DNA of 64,000 bases from Chitinophaga pinensis (GTDB lineage: Bacteria; Bacteroidota; Bacteroidia; Flavobacteriales_D; Crocinitomicaceae): assembly GCA_943327315.2 (NCBI GenBank), contig CALPWQ020000002.1, forward strand, positions 1 through 64,000, in the 5' to 3' direction. Position numbers and translations under genes: made by a program. This document shows positions 1 to 9,788 of this stretch, in pieces (within the stretch, counting starts at the first letter, position 1; every line of letters starts with the position of its first letter). The notes under the pieces are model-generated. The model was not told the DNA's origin. It saw nothing but the letters and a program-made list of their open reading frames with translations, and searched no databases.

Positions 1-369
1 CAAGTGATTGGTGTCGATCTCTGAAAGTCGCGCGATCTTTTCTTGATGAAAGCTTGAATATTTACCCGTTGAGAGCACTGCGTTGGAGGCATCAGGAATA
101 CACCCCGTCAGGTTGGTTTCACTTTCCAATTCTGCATCATGATACAACCATAAATCACCATCAGCAGAGAGGTGCACATCCACTTCTACCCCATTGCATC
201 CCTGCATAGACAAGGCGAGATCCACAGCTTCTATGGTATTGTCATGAAATACACTGGCGATGTTTTCCAGTCCGGTTCCGGCATGGCCATAAATCCTTAC
301 CGTGTCGTACTGTTTGCTTTTTGAACAGCCGAAGGCAACGAGCGCTAGAAAGAGCAGACTACCACGCAT
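1..369 (-). CDS. Glycerophosphodiester phosphodiesterase-like lipoprotein, C-terminal part beyond the window edge
   Basis: Reverse-strand translation MRGSLLFLALVAFGCSKSKQYDT..YGHAGTGLENIASVFHDNTIEAVDLALSMQGCNGVEVDVHLSADGDLWLYHDAELESETN resembles GDPD N-terminus (GHAG, EVDVHLSADG, HDAELE); no stop before position 1. Confidence 0.8.
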   Translation of the reverse strand, partial: MRGSLLFLALVAFGCSKSKQYDTVRIYGHAGTGLENIASVFHDNTIEAVDLALSMQGCNGVEVDVHLSADGDLWLYHDAELESETNLTGCIPDASNAVLSTGKYSSFHQEKIARLSEIDTNHL

Positions 370-868
370 ATTGAACTCCGATTGATCCATAAAATCCGAA
401 TGAACTTACTCCGGAATATTTTCCACTAAGTGTGTTGTAGGTCATTTCGTGAAATAAACCACAGGAAGAACTCTGAACAAATGCCCACTTTTTACCTAAG
501 ACCAATCGATAGCCTACATAGGTCTCACTCCAATAATCAGGACGGTTATTTGCGGAAATTGTAGATAAACTCGATAGCGAAGTTGTTACCATAGGAGCCA
601 AATGAAACACCTTACAGTCAATAAGTTTCAATCCATAACCAATCCCGACTCTCGGAAAAAAACAGCTTTGTAAAATAGTTCGTGAGTAACCGAAATCAAA
701 TTGAGCCAAGATGAATTGATTCGACCATGAATGCACCCATTCAATCCCCGTAAAATAATCTGATTTTGCAACCGAAGCACGAAGGGAGATGGCATTAGAC
801 AAAGAACTTTCCTGACTAGAACAAGTCAAAGATAAAACACAAATGAATACCAATAGAAATAGACGCAT
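359..868 (-). CDS. Hypothetical secreted/outer-membrane-like protein
   Basis: 169-aa ORF with signal peptide and aromatic beta-rich pattern; CAAAGATA (=TATCTTTG) at 873-880 just upstream. Confidence 0.7.
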   Translation of the reverse strand: MRLFLLVFICVLSLTCSSQESSLSNAISLRASVAKSDYFTGIEWVHSWSNQFILAQFDFGYSRTILQSCFFPRVGIGYGLKLIDCKVFHLAPMVTTSLSSLSTISANNRPDYWSETYVGYRLVLGKKWAFVQSSSCGLFHEMTYNTLSGKYSGVSSFGFYGSIGVQYAW

Positions 869-898
869 CGTTCAAAGATACACTTTATGAAAAAGAGT

Positions 899-1039
899 TT
901 AAAGCTTTGGACACTTCTTACAGTGCACTCCCTTTTTCTTGTATTTTTTGCAGCAGTCTTTCTTTTTTGAACAGGCACAATCTTGACATGTAAATGCCTC
1001 AGGCAAGATCGGTTTTGTTGAGTTTTGCGACTGTTTCAT
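899..1039 (-). CDS. 46-aa Cys/Lys-rich small protein, not in supplied ORF track
   Basis: Reverse translation MKQSQNSTKPILPEAFTCQDCACSKKKDCCKKYKKKGVHCKKCPKL*; CAAAGATA (=TATCTTTG promoter box) at 1063-1070 upstream. Confidence 0.6.
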   Translation of the reverse strand: MKQSQNSTKPILPEAFTCQDCACSKKKDCCKKYKKKGVHCKKCPKL

Positions 1040-1108
1040 TCCTTATTTAGAATAATTCCAAACAAAGATAACAAAGAATTTTTTTTCCCATTCGAATTGA
1101 AGAAAAAA

Positions 1109-1675
1109 TTAAGAACGTTCGGGATACCACGAATCGACAATCTCAGTGAGAATTCTTTGTCCTTTCAAGTTAGGCATACAACGAAAAAATACTATAACGT
1201 TCCAACTTTCACTGCCACCATACATAAATGGAGGTTCTGATTTCACATATTTAACGGGCATACTCATTTCTTTTCCGAGAATTTCAATTTGTTTGACAAC
1301 AAGTTCTTCAAACTTCAAGTGGTCTGTCTTTTTCGAAAAATCAAGGATTTCTAGAGTAATTTCTGACAAACCAACGTAGCCATTCAATCTCCCATTCGTT
1401 AATCGCATTGTCCGAGAGAAGTGTATTGAATAGTTGAGATCGAGCGCATGTATTTTTATTGCCATCTCATCAATCAGTTGCCTATCTGTGAAATTTTCTT
1501 TCAGAAAATAATCGGTTGTGTAATCTCTAACTACCGTAGAATAAAGATTTTCATAGTGTTCTAACTTTATCCTGTATCCTTCTTTTAATCCGCCTTTATT
1601 CCTAAATAAACTCCTTAGAAAATTGCCATCCGCATTTTGATTTTTAAAGGCAGGAGCTTTCTTTTCGTTAGTCAT
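1109..1675 (-). CDS. Hypothetical protein (start moved to MTNEKKAP)
   Basis: ORF track 1109..1726; internal ATG at 1675 avoids most of the overlap with the upstream gene. Confidence 0.6.
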   Translation of the reverse strand: MTNEKKAPAFKNQNADGNFLRSLFRNKGGLKEGYRIKLEHYENLYSTVVRDYTTDYFLKENFTDRQLIDEMAIKIHALDLNYSIHFSRTMRLTNGRLNGYVGLSEITLEILDFSKKTDHLKFEELVVKQIEILGKEMSMPVKYVKSEPPFMYGGSESWNVIVFFRCMPNLKGQRILTEIVDSWYPERS

Positions 1676-1695
1676 GTCATTATCAATTAAAGGAA

Positions 1696-2151
1696 TCAAT
1701 AAGGCAAAATCATGAGTGCCACCCAAATGAGCATGGACTCATCTGAATCATAGGCCATAAATTTATCGAAGGTGCTGGTGCTATCCCCACGGTAGATGAT
1801 CCCATTCTTGAAGGTATACAAGCAATCCATTGAACTTCGACTGTCGCCGATGTATAACTTCCCATCAAGCAGTGTGAACAGAACATCAAAGGTAGATGTG
1901 GAATTTCCCCGGTAGATTTTATTTCCAGAAATTGTGTATTTCACATCCGTAAAAAACATGCGTTCTTTGAGATATACGACATCATTCTTAATGAACAGGA
2001 CTTCTACTCTACCTGTTGGGCCGTTGCGATAAATTGTTTGCTGTTCAAGCTCCCAAATTAAATCATTTGAAAACTTACGTTCAGACAAATAGACCTTTTG
2101 ACCGAAAGAAGAGAATGTAAGAAGTGCAAAAAACCCAAGTAATATTCTCAT
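1696..2151 (-). CDS. Secreted ~20-aa beta-repeat protein (IYRGxSTSTFD..G)
   Basis: Signal peptide MRILLGFFALLTFSSFGQ and about six ~20-residue repeats. Confidence 0.7.
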   Translation of the reverse strand: MRILLGFFALLTFSSFGQKVYLSERKFSNDLIWELEQQTIYRNGPTGRVEVLFIKNDVVYLKERMFFTDVKYTISGNKIYRGNSTSTFDVLFTLLDGKLYIGDSRSSMDCLYTFKNGIIYRGDSTSTFDKFMAYDSDESMLIWVALMILPY

Positions 2152-2729
2152 GATCGCGCCAGTATCACCTCAACGGTCAAGAAATTTATAGCCTCAGAAA
2201 TAGGGTCAATGGTATAGTACAAGGGATTCCCTGATTTCATGCGCATGGTTAAGAAGCCAACGCCCGAACCATTTCTTTGGGACAGGTATCCATTACTCAA
2301 AATCTCCATGTATTTATCCTTCAATTCCAATCCGTCCATTGTGTTGATTGAATCCAAGTATTCAGTGAGATTAGCAAGGTCCTCAGCTGCCACCAAATTT
2401 CCAAATATTATTTTATAATCGTCTTGATTACGCGCTAAAAGAAGGTAGGCCATTTGACGTCCGTGTTCATCTTTGCCACCATGTAAGCGGATATTCTGAA
2501 GTCCCTCAATTAAAATTCCGAACACGCGTTTTACCGCTATTTTCCCATCACCCGAAGTCACCATCAATTCCTCCACACTTGCGGCGAGGCAATTCACTAA
2601 ATCTTGAGAAAAAGCTCCAATATGAGACACCACAACAGAACGAGGATCTTCCGACGCAAACATATCCATGTAACGGTTAAAACTCAAGCGAATTTCTTCT
2701 GAAACTTTATTTTGAATATCCTCAATCAT
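2148..2729 (-). CDS. SiaB/DUF6272-like regulatory kinase-family protein
   Basis: EELMVTSGDGKIAVKRVFGILIEGLQNIRLHG...GNGYLSQRNGSGVGFLTMR resembles SiaB-family histidine-kinase-like fold; 4-bp overlap with next gene. Confidence 0.65.
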   Translation of the reverse strand: MIEDIQNKVSEEIRLSFNRYMDMFASEDPRSVVVSHIGAFSQDLVNCLAASVEELMVTSGDGKIAVKRVFGILIEGLQNIRLHGGKDEHGRQMAYLLLARNQDDYKIIFGNLVAAEDLANLTEYLDSINTMDGLELKDKYMEILSNGYLSQRNGSGVGFLTMRMKSGNPLYYTIDPISEAINFLTVEVILARS

Positions 2730-2752
2730 CCTTCTAAGTTCGGAAATAACTA

Positions 2753-5700
2753 TTACTTCGCACGAACCAAATGAATAAATCCGTGGTATTGTTTATTTTC
2801 TGGAGTATTGATCAAATAGGTGTAAACCCCCTCTACCAAATCCTGACCGCTCACATCTTTTCCACCCCAATCGTTTTGATAGTTCGTGGACTCAAAAACA
2901 ACATCTCCCCATCGATTCAAAATCAACACCTTTGTTTCTGGCTTTAGATTTTGTATCTCAAACGTATCGTTGATTCCATCGGCATTGGCAGTAATGACAT
3001 TTGGAATAATTACTTGCCCATAGATACTGATTACTTGAGTGATTGTATCCATGCACCCGTTGGCATCGCTAATCATCAAGGTAACATTATACAATCCTTC
3101 AGCATCGAATGCATACTGGGGAGCTTGGCCAACAAATACGGCTGTATCGATCAACCAATTCCACGCATTGATATTCGTTCCTATGGAATTGTCGGCAAAA
3201 TTGATGATTTGACCAATATTTGGGACAGATGGTGTCCAAGAAAAATCTGCTATTGGTCCTACCGGCTGATCCAATACAACAGGACCATAGGTTGTGGTGC
3301 ATCCAAAAGCGTCTGTTACGGTTAAATCATACGAACCGCTGCTTAAGTTTGTTGGATTGATTGCCGTCTGTGAGGTATTTGTCCAAGTATACGTAAAAGG
3401 TCCATTTCCAGTGGCTAACAATCCATTGATACTTCCTGGAACCAGACACGTTGGTTGAATGACTTGCAGATTGGCATCGTTAACTAGGGCAGCTGCGGCA
3501 TTCGCAATGGCAATCGTTTCTGTATCGGAGCATCCTTGAGCATCCGTGACCGTCAATGTGTAAGTTCCACCTTGCGAAGCGGTAACATTAAGTGTTGCTT
3601 GTGCAGGAGTCGTATTCCAAGCGTATGTATATGCTGGTGTTCCCCCTGAAACGGTAATTCCAGAGACCGAACCATCTGCCTGACTACAATGTGCCGTGCC
3701 GATTACCATGTTTTGTGTATCAAGAACAGGTGCATTGTTTTGAACGATTGAAACCGTCAAGGCCTGCGAACACCCTTGGTCATCTGTTACAGTCAAATTG
3801 TAAGTGCCTGCGGCAAGACCTGTTAAGTTTAATGTATTCTGATTGTTTGACCATTGCACTTGCGGATTCACCCCACCCGTGATAACAAGTCCGGAAATAG
3901 TTCCCGTATTTGCAACACACGAAGTTGGAGTAACAACCATTGCTGAAGCATCCAAGACCAAAGGAATTGGTGCTGTGATGGTATATGGTGCAGAAACCAC
4001 TGAACATCCAAATGGATCAGAAATCGTCAAGGTATATACTCCAGGTACAAGTCCCGTTGCATTCAGTCCCGATCCTCCACCATTTGACCAAGAATAAGTC
4101 AGGTTTGTGCCCGTTGATGTTATTCCCGTGATTGATCCAAGCGTGCCATCACACAACACATTTGTTGCCACAGCATTGGTTTGATTGATGGTTGGGCCAT
4201 TGATGTTGTTGACTTGGAATGGGCCCGCCTGCGTTGTGCAACCCGCCTGATCGGTCACTGTTAAAGCATAAGATCCAGCACCCAAGCCAATGAGGTCGAG
4301 GCTTGTTTGCGTCGTTCCACTCCAACTGTAGATATAATTTGGTGTTCCACCAGCAACGGTTAATCCGCTCAAAGCCCCATCCGATAAGCCACAATGTGCA
4401 TTTGTGATGGAAATAGCAGAAGCGATAACTGATGGGGATGATGAAGCTGCGATGTTGTATGGACCGCTATTCGCCGTACATCCATTTACATCCGTTACAA
4501 GCAATGAATAGCTTCCACTCGACTGATTACTTAATGTTGGTCCAGCGGCTGTATTGCCGTTCCAAGCATAGGTCAATCCTGTTCCAGTTGCTGTAATTCC
4601 TGTAATTGAACCATTATTGTTTCCACATGTTGTTGAATTCACAACTACAGAACCTGCCAATACGGATGGTCCTGCAACATAAGTTACGGTGAATGGTCCT
4701 GCAGTGCTTATGCACCCATTGACATCTGTTACCGTAAGTGTGTATGTATTCGCCGTTAAGTTTGTTGGGTTAAGCGCACTTCCTCCTCCGTTTGACCATA
4801 CATATGATAGTCCAGTGCCAGTGACTGTGATGCCTGAAATGGATCCCATTGTACCGTTGCAGTTTTGATTGACCACTAGTGCTCCGGAAGATGTAATCAC
4901 TGGGCTACCCGCGTTGACAACCGTGTAAGGACCAGAAGTCGCTGCACAGCCGTTGGCATCCGTGATGGTCAAGGTGTAATTGTTTGCTGCAAGTCCACTG
5001 AGGTTTAATGTTGTTTGGGTAGTATTTGTCCAAACAATTCCAATTGGGTTGGTACCACCAGAAATGGCAATTCCACTGATGCTCCCGTTTGCTTGGTTGC
5101 AGTTTTCATTGACAACTGCAACAGCGCCAGCATTGATGCTTGGGCCAGCTATAGACGGTATTGTAAAAGGACTTGAACTTGCTGTACACCCATTCACATC
5201 CGTAACAGTCAAAGTATAATTCCCTCCAAGCTGGGAAGATAGTGTTGGTCCGGTCGATGAGTTCCCGTTCCATGAATAGGTCAACCCAATTCCTGTCGCA
5301 GTAATCCCAGTGATCGATCCATTTGCATTGCCACAGGTTGACGGTGTAATGACAGCTGAAGAGCTTGTTACCGTTGGACCAGCCGTATAACCAATTGTGA
5401 AAGGTCCAGCATTCGCCGTACATCCATTGGCATCCGTTACCGTTAAAGAGTAAGAACCTGCTGCCAATCCAGTTGGATTAAGCACAGCTCCTCCTCCATT
5501 TGTCCAAGCATACGTCAAACCTGCACCAGTAGCCGTTACCCCTGAAATGCTTCCCATAGTGCCATTGCAACTTTGGTTGTTGGTTGCAAGGGCAGAGGCG
5601 CTGATTGTCGGTCCTGCAATGGCAATCACGACAAAGGGTCCTGCTGTCGCTATGCATCCGTTTTGGTCTGTTACCGTCAACGAATAACTATTGGCTGAAA

Positions 5701-8700
5701 GACCGGTAGGATTTAAAGTTGTTTGCGAGGTATTCGTCCAAACGTTTGTCATTGGACTTGATCCGCCCGTAACGGTGATTCCTGAAATACTTCCGTTGTT
5801 TTGGTTGCAGATGTTATTGCCAATAGTTACAGTCCCCGAATTGATTGTTGGGCCTGCAATCGATGTTATTGTATATGGTCCGCTTGTTACAGCACACCCA
5901 CTTGCGTTTGTTACGGTCAAGGTGTAATTCCCACCAAGTTGACCTGAAATTGTTGGTCCAGTGGCTGAATTGCCATTCCATGAGTAGGTCAAACCAGTTC
6001 CATTGGCTGTAATTCCTGTAATTGAACCGTTGGCATTTCCACATGTCGAAGGAGTAATGATCGCAGAAACAGCGTTGATGGTTGGTGCAGCCGTAAATCC
6101 AACTGTAAAAGGTCCTGCATTCACTGCGCAGCCATTGGCATCCGTTACGGTCAATGTGTAATTTCCAGCCACTAAGTTGGATGGATTCAACGAAGTCCCA
6201 CCGCCATTCGACCAACTGTATGACAATCCTGAGCCTGTTGCAGTAATTCCTGTGATTGAACCCATTGTTCCGTTACAACTTTGGTTATTTGAAACAGCCG
6301 CCGTTGCATTCACACTAGGACCAGAGATTGCATTAACAACAAATGGTCCTGCTACAGCTACACATCCGTTTTGATCTGTCACCGTGAGCGAGTAGCTATT
6401 CGCTGCAAGCCCCGTGAGGTTTAGCGTTGTTTGCGAGGTATTCGTCCATACATTGGTCAATGGATTTGTGCCGCCGGAAACGGTAATCCCAGTAATCGTA
6501 CCATTGCTTTGGTTGCATAAATTATTTCCGATAGAAACGGATCCTGAATTAATCACTGGTCCAGCATTGGATGGAATCGTATAAGGCCCGCTTGTAGCAA
6601 CACACCCACTTGCATTTGTTACCGTTAATGTATAAGTCCCACCAAGTTGACCTGAAATTGTTGGTCCAGTGGCTGAATTGCCATTCCATGAGTAGGTCAA
6701 ACCAGTTCCATTGGCTGTAATTCCTGTAATTGAACCGTTCGCATTTCCACATGTTGAAGGAGTGATGACTGCAGAAGCGGCGTTGATGGTTGGTGCAGCC
6801 GTAAATCCAATGGTAAAAGGACCTGCATTCACTGCGCAGCCATTGGCATCCGTTACGGTCAATGTGTAATTTCCAGCCACTAAGTTGGATGGATTCAACG
6901 AAGTTCCACCGCCATTCGACCAACTGTATGACAATCCTGTTCCTGATGCTGTTATTCCAGTGATCGATCCCAATGTCCCGATACAGCTTTGATTGTTGAA
7001 CACAGCAGCGGTTGAATTCACAATTGGTCCAGCGATTCCTGTTAATGTATAGGGTCCTGAGGTGGCTAAACAGCCATTCACATCGGTAACTGTTAGCGTG
7101 TACGTCCCTGCTGCCACATTGGTAAGGTTGCCATTGGGCGTAGTCGTACCGCTCCAGCTATAGGTCAGTGCAGGTGTTCCACCACTTGCCGTTAAACCTG
7201 TAATTGCGCCAGGTGTTGAGCATGTTGGATTGGTTAACACAGCCGTCCCACTAATGGTTGGGGATGGGTTTACCGTTACGGTTACAGGAACACGGAATGT
7301 ACCAGGACAAACTCCCACATAATACGTAGTCGAAGAAGTTAAAGCGGGTGTTGTAAATGTCGTTGTATTCGTCGCTACCGTTGTTGTTCCAAAAGGTGAA
7401 GTATACCATGTCAACTGGCCAGGCAAAGTCCCTGTAACGTTCACGGTCAATGTGGCTGTTGTTCCTGCGCAGATCGTCTGATTATTTGGTGTGATGTTAA
7501 AAATAGTTGTTGCAGAACCTGAAATTCCTGAAGCACCATTCGTAGCACCATTTGGCGTAAATTCCGTTAAATGTGCTGAATTGCTTGTCCCTGAGTTTCC
7601 ACCTGTAACATTTTGTCCTGCTGTACCTGATGTCAAGGAAATACTTCCTCCTGCTCCTGCTCCTCCAGGCCCAGAGCCTTCAGGCACTGCTCCAAGACCA
7701 ACTGATAAAACAACATTTCCCCCTGCCCCTCCTCGCGCATTCAGAGAAATAGTGGCTGGGATTGCAGTCAGATTTTTCACATAGATTGAACCACCCGCGC
7801 CACCGCCGCCAGCTCCATCATTTCCTTTTTTGTTGTTAGACGATGGAAAAGGGCTTACCGCTTGATTGTTTGGATTGGTATTTCCTCCAAGTGCACCATC
7901 AGATTCTAAACTTCCTGAACCACTTATAGTTCCATAGCAAGTGACGAAAACAATTCCTCCACCTGCACCGCCTAAACCACCTTGTCCACTGTCTTGATCT
8001 CCAGCGCCACCGCCACCGCCCATGAAGAGGCGCGTTGCATCATACGCCAAAGGGTGACCTCCTAAGCCACCATTCACTTTACGCGTATCACTCGCTGTTG
8101 GACTCCACGCCGTATTGTTCGGCCCAGTAAGGGTTGCGTCAACGTTTACTGTCGAAAGTGAATATCCTCCGCGACCACCTCCTGGACTTGTTGTTCCGGC
8201 AAATCCCGCCAATTCAAGGTTCCATGCAATAGACGAGGCGGTACTTGAAGGAACACCTTTTCCTGTGTACGTCGCAGGGTTTGTAGCGACATTCGCTCCA
8301 CCACCACCACCTGAATTTTGGATTCCGCCGCCACCGCCACCGTTGGCTGGTGAACCACGTCCGTAGCGAGAAAATACCAAATCATATTCTGTTGTAAAAC
8401 CGCCAATTCCTTCTCCTTTTCGCGCCCCTTGGGATGTCAAATTCGACCCCAAATATGAGCTGCCATTGCCTGCTCCATCGCCACTAATATTCACGGAACC
8501 AGATACTCCCGTGTTATCCGCAATTCCTCCACGAAACCCACGTGTTGATGCCGAAATCTTTGTTCCAGCATTCAAGACAATGTTACCATTTGCCTCAACG
8601 GCAACAACCCCACCGATATTTCCATCCCACGCCAAAGGAACGATTGAAGCCGTTCCCGTGAGTGTTAATGCACTGTATCGAGGAATGCGGACAACCTGAA

Positions 8701-9181
8701 CATGACCAGCAGTAGTATACGTATTTTGGAGATTACATTGCAAGGTAATCACGTTTCCTACAACAGCGCGCACCTCAACTTGCTCGAATTTTCCAGCGTT
8801 GTTGTATGCCGTAATTTTTCCCCATTCCTGTGGAAACTGGTTCCAATTGTTTGTCCACAAATAAGCGCCAGGAACCGTGTAATTTCCTCCCCAAGTTGCT
8901 GTAGGCGTGACATCAATGTCCATCGACGCACCCTGCATTTGAATGATCATGATTAAATCCCCAGGGGCAATCGCAGTTGATGGCCAAATCCCCCCTGTTA
9001 AGGTAGCAATATTGTTCACCGTTATGGTGTTGACCCCTGTCGCAGTAACAGTTGCATACGTGTTGACTTGAGTATTCGCTGCACTGACATTTCCGACACC
9101 ATCTTTTCCGCGTTGTGAAAAAGAGATCGTCGAAATTCCGGCAATGAAAAGAATGGAGAGAAAAGGAGTAAAAAGTTTCAT
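2753..9181 (-). CDS. Giant SprB-repeat adhesin with PKD domain and gliding-motility-type (T9SS type B) C-terminal domain
   Basis: Signal peptide; Gly-rich region (GGGGGG tracts); many repeats GSITGITxxGTGLxYSW...YTLTVTDANGC; PKD-like FSWTPSVPNIGQIINFADNS; C-term IPNVITANADGINDTFEIQNL..VLILNRWGDVVFES. Confidence 0.95.
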   Translation of the reverse strand: MKLFTPFLSILFIAGISTISFSQRGKDGVGNVSAANTQVNTYATVTATGVNTITVNNIATLTGGIWPSTAIAPGDLIMIIQMQGASMDIDVTPTATWGGNYTVPGAYLWTNNWNQFPQEWGKITAYNNAGKFEQVEVRAVVGNVITLQCNLQNTYTTAGHVQVVRIPRYSALTLTGTASIVPLAWDGNIGGVVAVEANGNIVLNAGTKISASTRGFRGGIADNTGVSGSVNISGDGAGNGSSYLGSNLTSQGARKGEGIGGFTTEYDLVFSRYGRGSPANGGGGGGIQNSGGGGGANVATNPATYTGKGVPSSTASSIAWNLELAGFAGTTSPGGGRGGYSLSTVNVDATLTGPNNTAWSPTASDTRKVNGGLGGHPLAYDATRLFMGGGGGAGDQDSGQGGLGGAGGGIVFVTCYGTISGSGSLESDGALGGNTNPNNQAVSPFPSSNNKKGNDGAGGGGAGGSIYVKNLTAIPATISLNARGGAGGNVVLSVGLGAVPEGSGPGGAGAGGSISLTSGTAGQNVTGGNSGTSNSAHLTEFTPNGATNGASGISGSATTIFNITPNNQTICAGTTATLTVNVTGTLPGQLTWYTSPFGTTTVATNTTTFTTPALTSSTTYYVGVCPGTFRVPVTVTVNPSPTISGTAVLTNPTCSTPGAITGLTASGGTPALTYSWSGTTTPNGNLTNVAAGTYTLTVTDVNGCLATSGPYTLTGIAGPIVNSTAAVFNNQSCIGTLGSITGITASGTGLSYSWSNGGGTSLNPSNLVAGNYTLTVTDANGCAVNAGPFTIGFTAAPTINAASAVITPSTCGNANGSITGITANGTGLTYSWNGNSATGPTISGQLGGTYTLTVTNASGCVATSGPYTIPSNAGPVINSGSVSIGNNLCNQSNGTITGITVSGGTNPLTNVWTNTSQTTLNLTGLAANSYSLTVTDQNGCVAVAGPFVVNAISGPSVNATAAVSNNQSCNGTMGSITGITATGSGLSYSWSNGGGTSLNPSNLVAGNYTLTVTDANGCAVNAGPFTVGFTAAPTINAVSAIITPSTCGNANGSITGITANGTGLTYSWNGNSATGPTISGQLGGNYTLTVTNASGCAVTSGPYTITSIAGPTINSGTVTIGNNICNQNNGSISGITVTGGSSPMTNVWTNTSQTTLNPTGLSANSYSLTVTDQNGCIATAGPFVVIAIAGPTISASALATNNQSCNGTMGSISGVTATGAGLTYAWTNGGGAVLNPTGLAAGSYSLTVTDANGCTANAGPFTIGYTAGPTVTSSSAVITPSTCGNANGSITGITATGIGLTYSWNGNSSTGPTLSSQLGGNYTLTVTDVNGCTASSSPFTIPSIAGPSINAGAVAVVNENCNQANGSISGIAISGGTNPIGIVWTNTTQTTLNLSGLAANNYTLTITDANGCAATSGPYTVVNAGSPVITSSGALVVNQNCNGTMGSISGITVTGTGLSYVWSNGGGSALNPTNLTANTYTLTVTDVNGCISTAGPFTVTYVAGPSVLAGSVVVNSTTCGNNNGSITGITATGTGLTYAWNGNTAAGPTLSNQSSGSYSLLVTDVNGCTANSGPYNIAASSSPSVIASAISITNAHCGLSDGALSGLTVAGGTPNYIYSWSGTTQTSLDLIGLGAGSYALTVTDQAGCTTQAGPFQVNNINGPTINQTNAVATNVLCDGTLGSITGITSTGTNLTYSWSNGGGSGLNATGLVPGVYTLTISDPFGCSVVSAPYTITAPIPLVLDASAMVVTPTSCVANTGTISGLVITGGVNPQVQWSNNQNTLNLTGLAAGTYNLTVTDDQGCSQALTVSIVQNNAPVLDTQNMVIGTAHCSQADGSVSGITVSGGTPAYTYAWNTTPAQATLNVTASQGGTYTLTVTDAQGCSDTETIAIANAAAALVNDANLQVIQPTCLVPGSINGLLATGNGPFTYTWTNTSQTAINPTNLSSGSYDLTVTDAFGCTTTYGPVVLDQPVGPIADFSWTPSVPNIGQIINFADNSIGTNINAWNWLIDTAVFVGQAPQYAFDAEGLYNVTLMISDANGCMDTITQVISIYGQVIIPNVITANADGINDTFEIQNLKPETKVLILNRWGDVVFESTNYQNDWGGKDVSGQDLVEGVYTYLINTPENKQYHGFIHLVRAK
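5941..6939 (-). repeat. Long intragenic direct repeat, 708-bp period (three SprB subrepeats)
   Basis: 5941-6231 and 6649-6939 are nearly identical by eye (gacctgaaattgttggtccagtggctgaattgcc...). Confidence 0.9.
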
Positions 9182-9233
9182 CAGTTAAGCTAGTTTCGCA
9201 AAGCAAAGACGAAAATACGGAGAAAAAAGTTGG

Positions 9234-9734
9234 CTACAGATACCCCTTTTTTAATTCTTCAAAAATTATCGCTACTGCAGGGCAAATCAATGTGTTTTTC
9301 TCAGTAATCCCAAGTATTTGAATCATGTTTTTTCGATCCGTATGAGGATATTCCCGGCAAGCCAAAGGACGATACTCATAAACAGAACATTTGTTGTCAT
9401 TTCCTAGAAAAGCACAGGGCGAATTCTGCAGGACATAATCGCTCTCTTCGTCCATTTTTAAATAGGCAGAAACAAAGCTACTTTCTTTCATTTTCAAGTG
9501 CTTAGACAAGCGCTTGATGTCAATATCTCGAAAGATTGGGCTGGTCGTAGAGCAGCAATTGGCACACTCCAAGCAATCAATTTTCTTAAACGTCTTTTGA
9601 TGTAAATCATGAATCTTGGCGTCAAGGTCACGCGGCTTCCTCTTTTTTACACGCTCAAAAAACATATGTGTTTCAGACTGTTCTACTTGGGCTTTGTCAA
9701 GTATACCTTTAAATTGTGCATTGATTTTTTTCAT
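9234..9734 (-). CDS. YkgJ-family cysteine-cluster protein
   Basis: FKKIDCLECANCCSTTSPIF...CAFLGNDNKCSVYEYRPLACREYPH motif. Confidence 0.9.
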   Translation of the reverse strand: MKKINAQFKGILDKAQVEQSETHMFFERVKKRKPRDLDAKIHDLHQKTFKKIDCLECANCCSTTSPIFRDIDIKRLSKHLKMKESSFVSAYLKMDEESDYVLQNSPCAFLGNDNKCSVYEYRPLACREYPHTDRKNMIQILGITEKNTLICPAVAIIFEELKKGYL

Positions 9735-9788
9735 TCTATAACTCTCTTCCCTCGAACATTTCTATCTTCGGTACGAAATTACGAAAAG

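Noticed and set aside
1025-1379. Plus-strand ORFs 1025..1240 and 1146..1379
   Set aside because: Antisense to the better-supported minus genes, including the small Cys-rich ORF promoter region
3780-9000. Many 60-130-aa ORFs on both strands inside the adhesin gene (e.g. 4980..5219, 5814..6215, 7491..7784)
   Set aside because: They are alternate-frame shadows of the repetitive SprB coding sequence; they repeat with it and lack family features or promoters
2753-9181. Possible phase-variable tract in the adhesin (poly-G/glycine-rich region)
   Set aside because: Glycine codons are mixed and no long homopolymer run was seen
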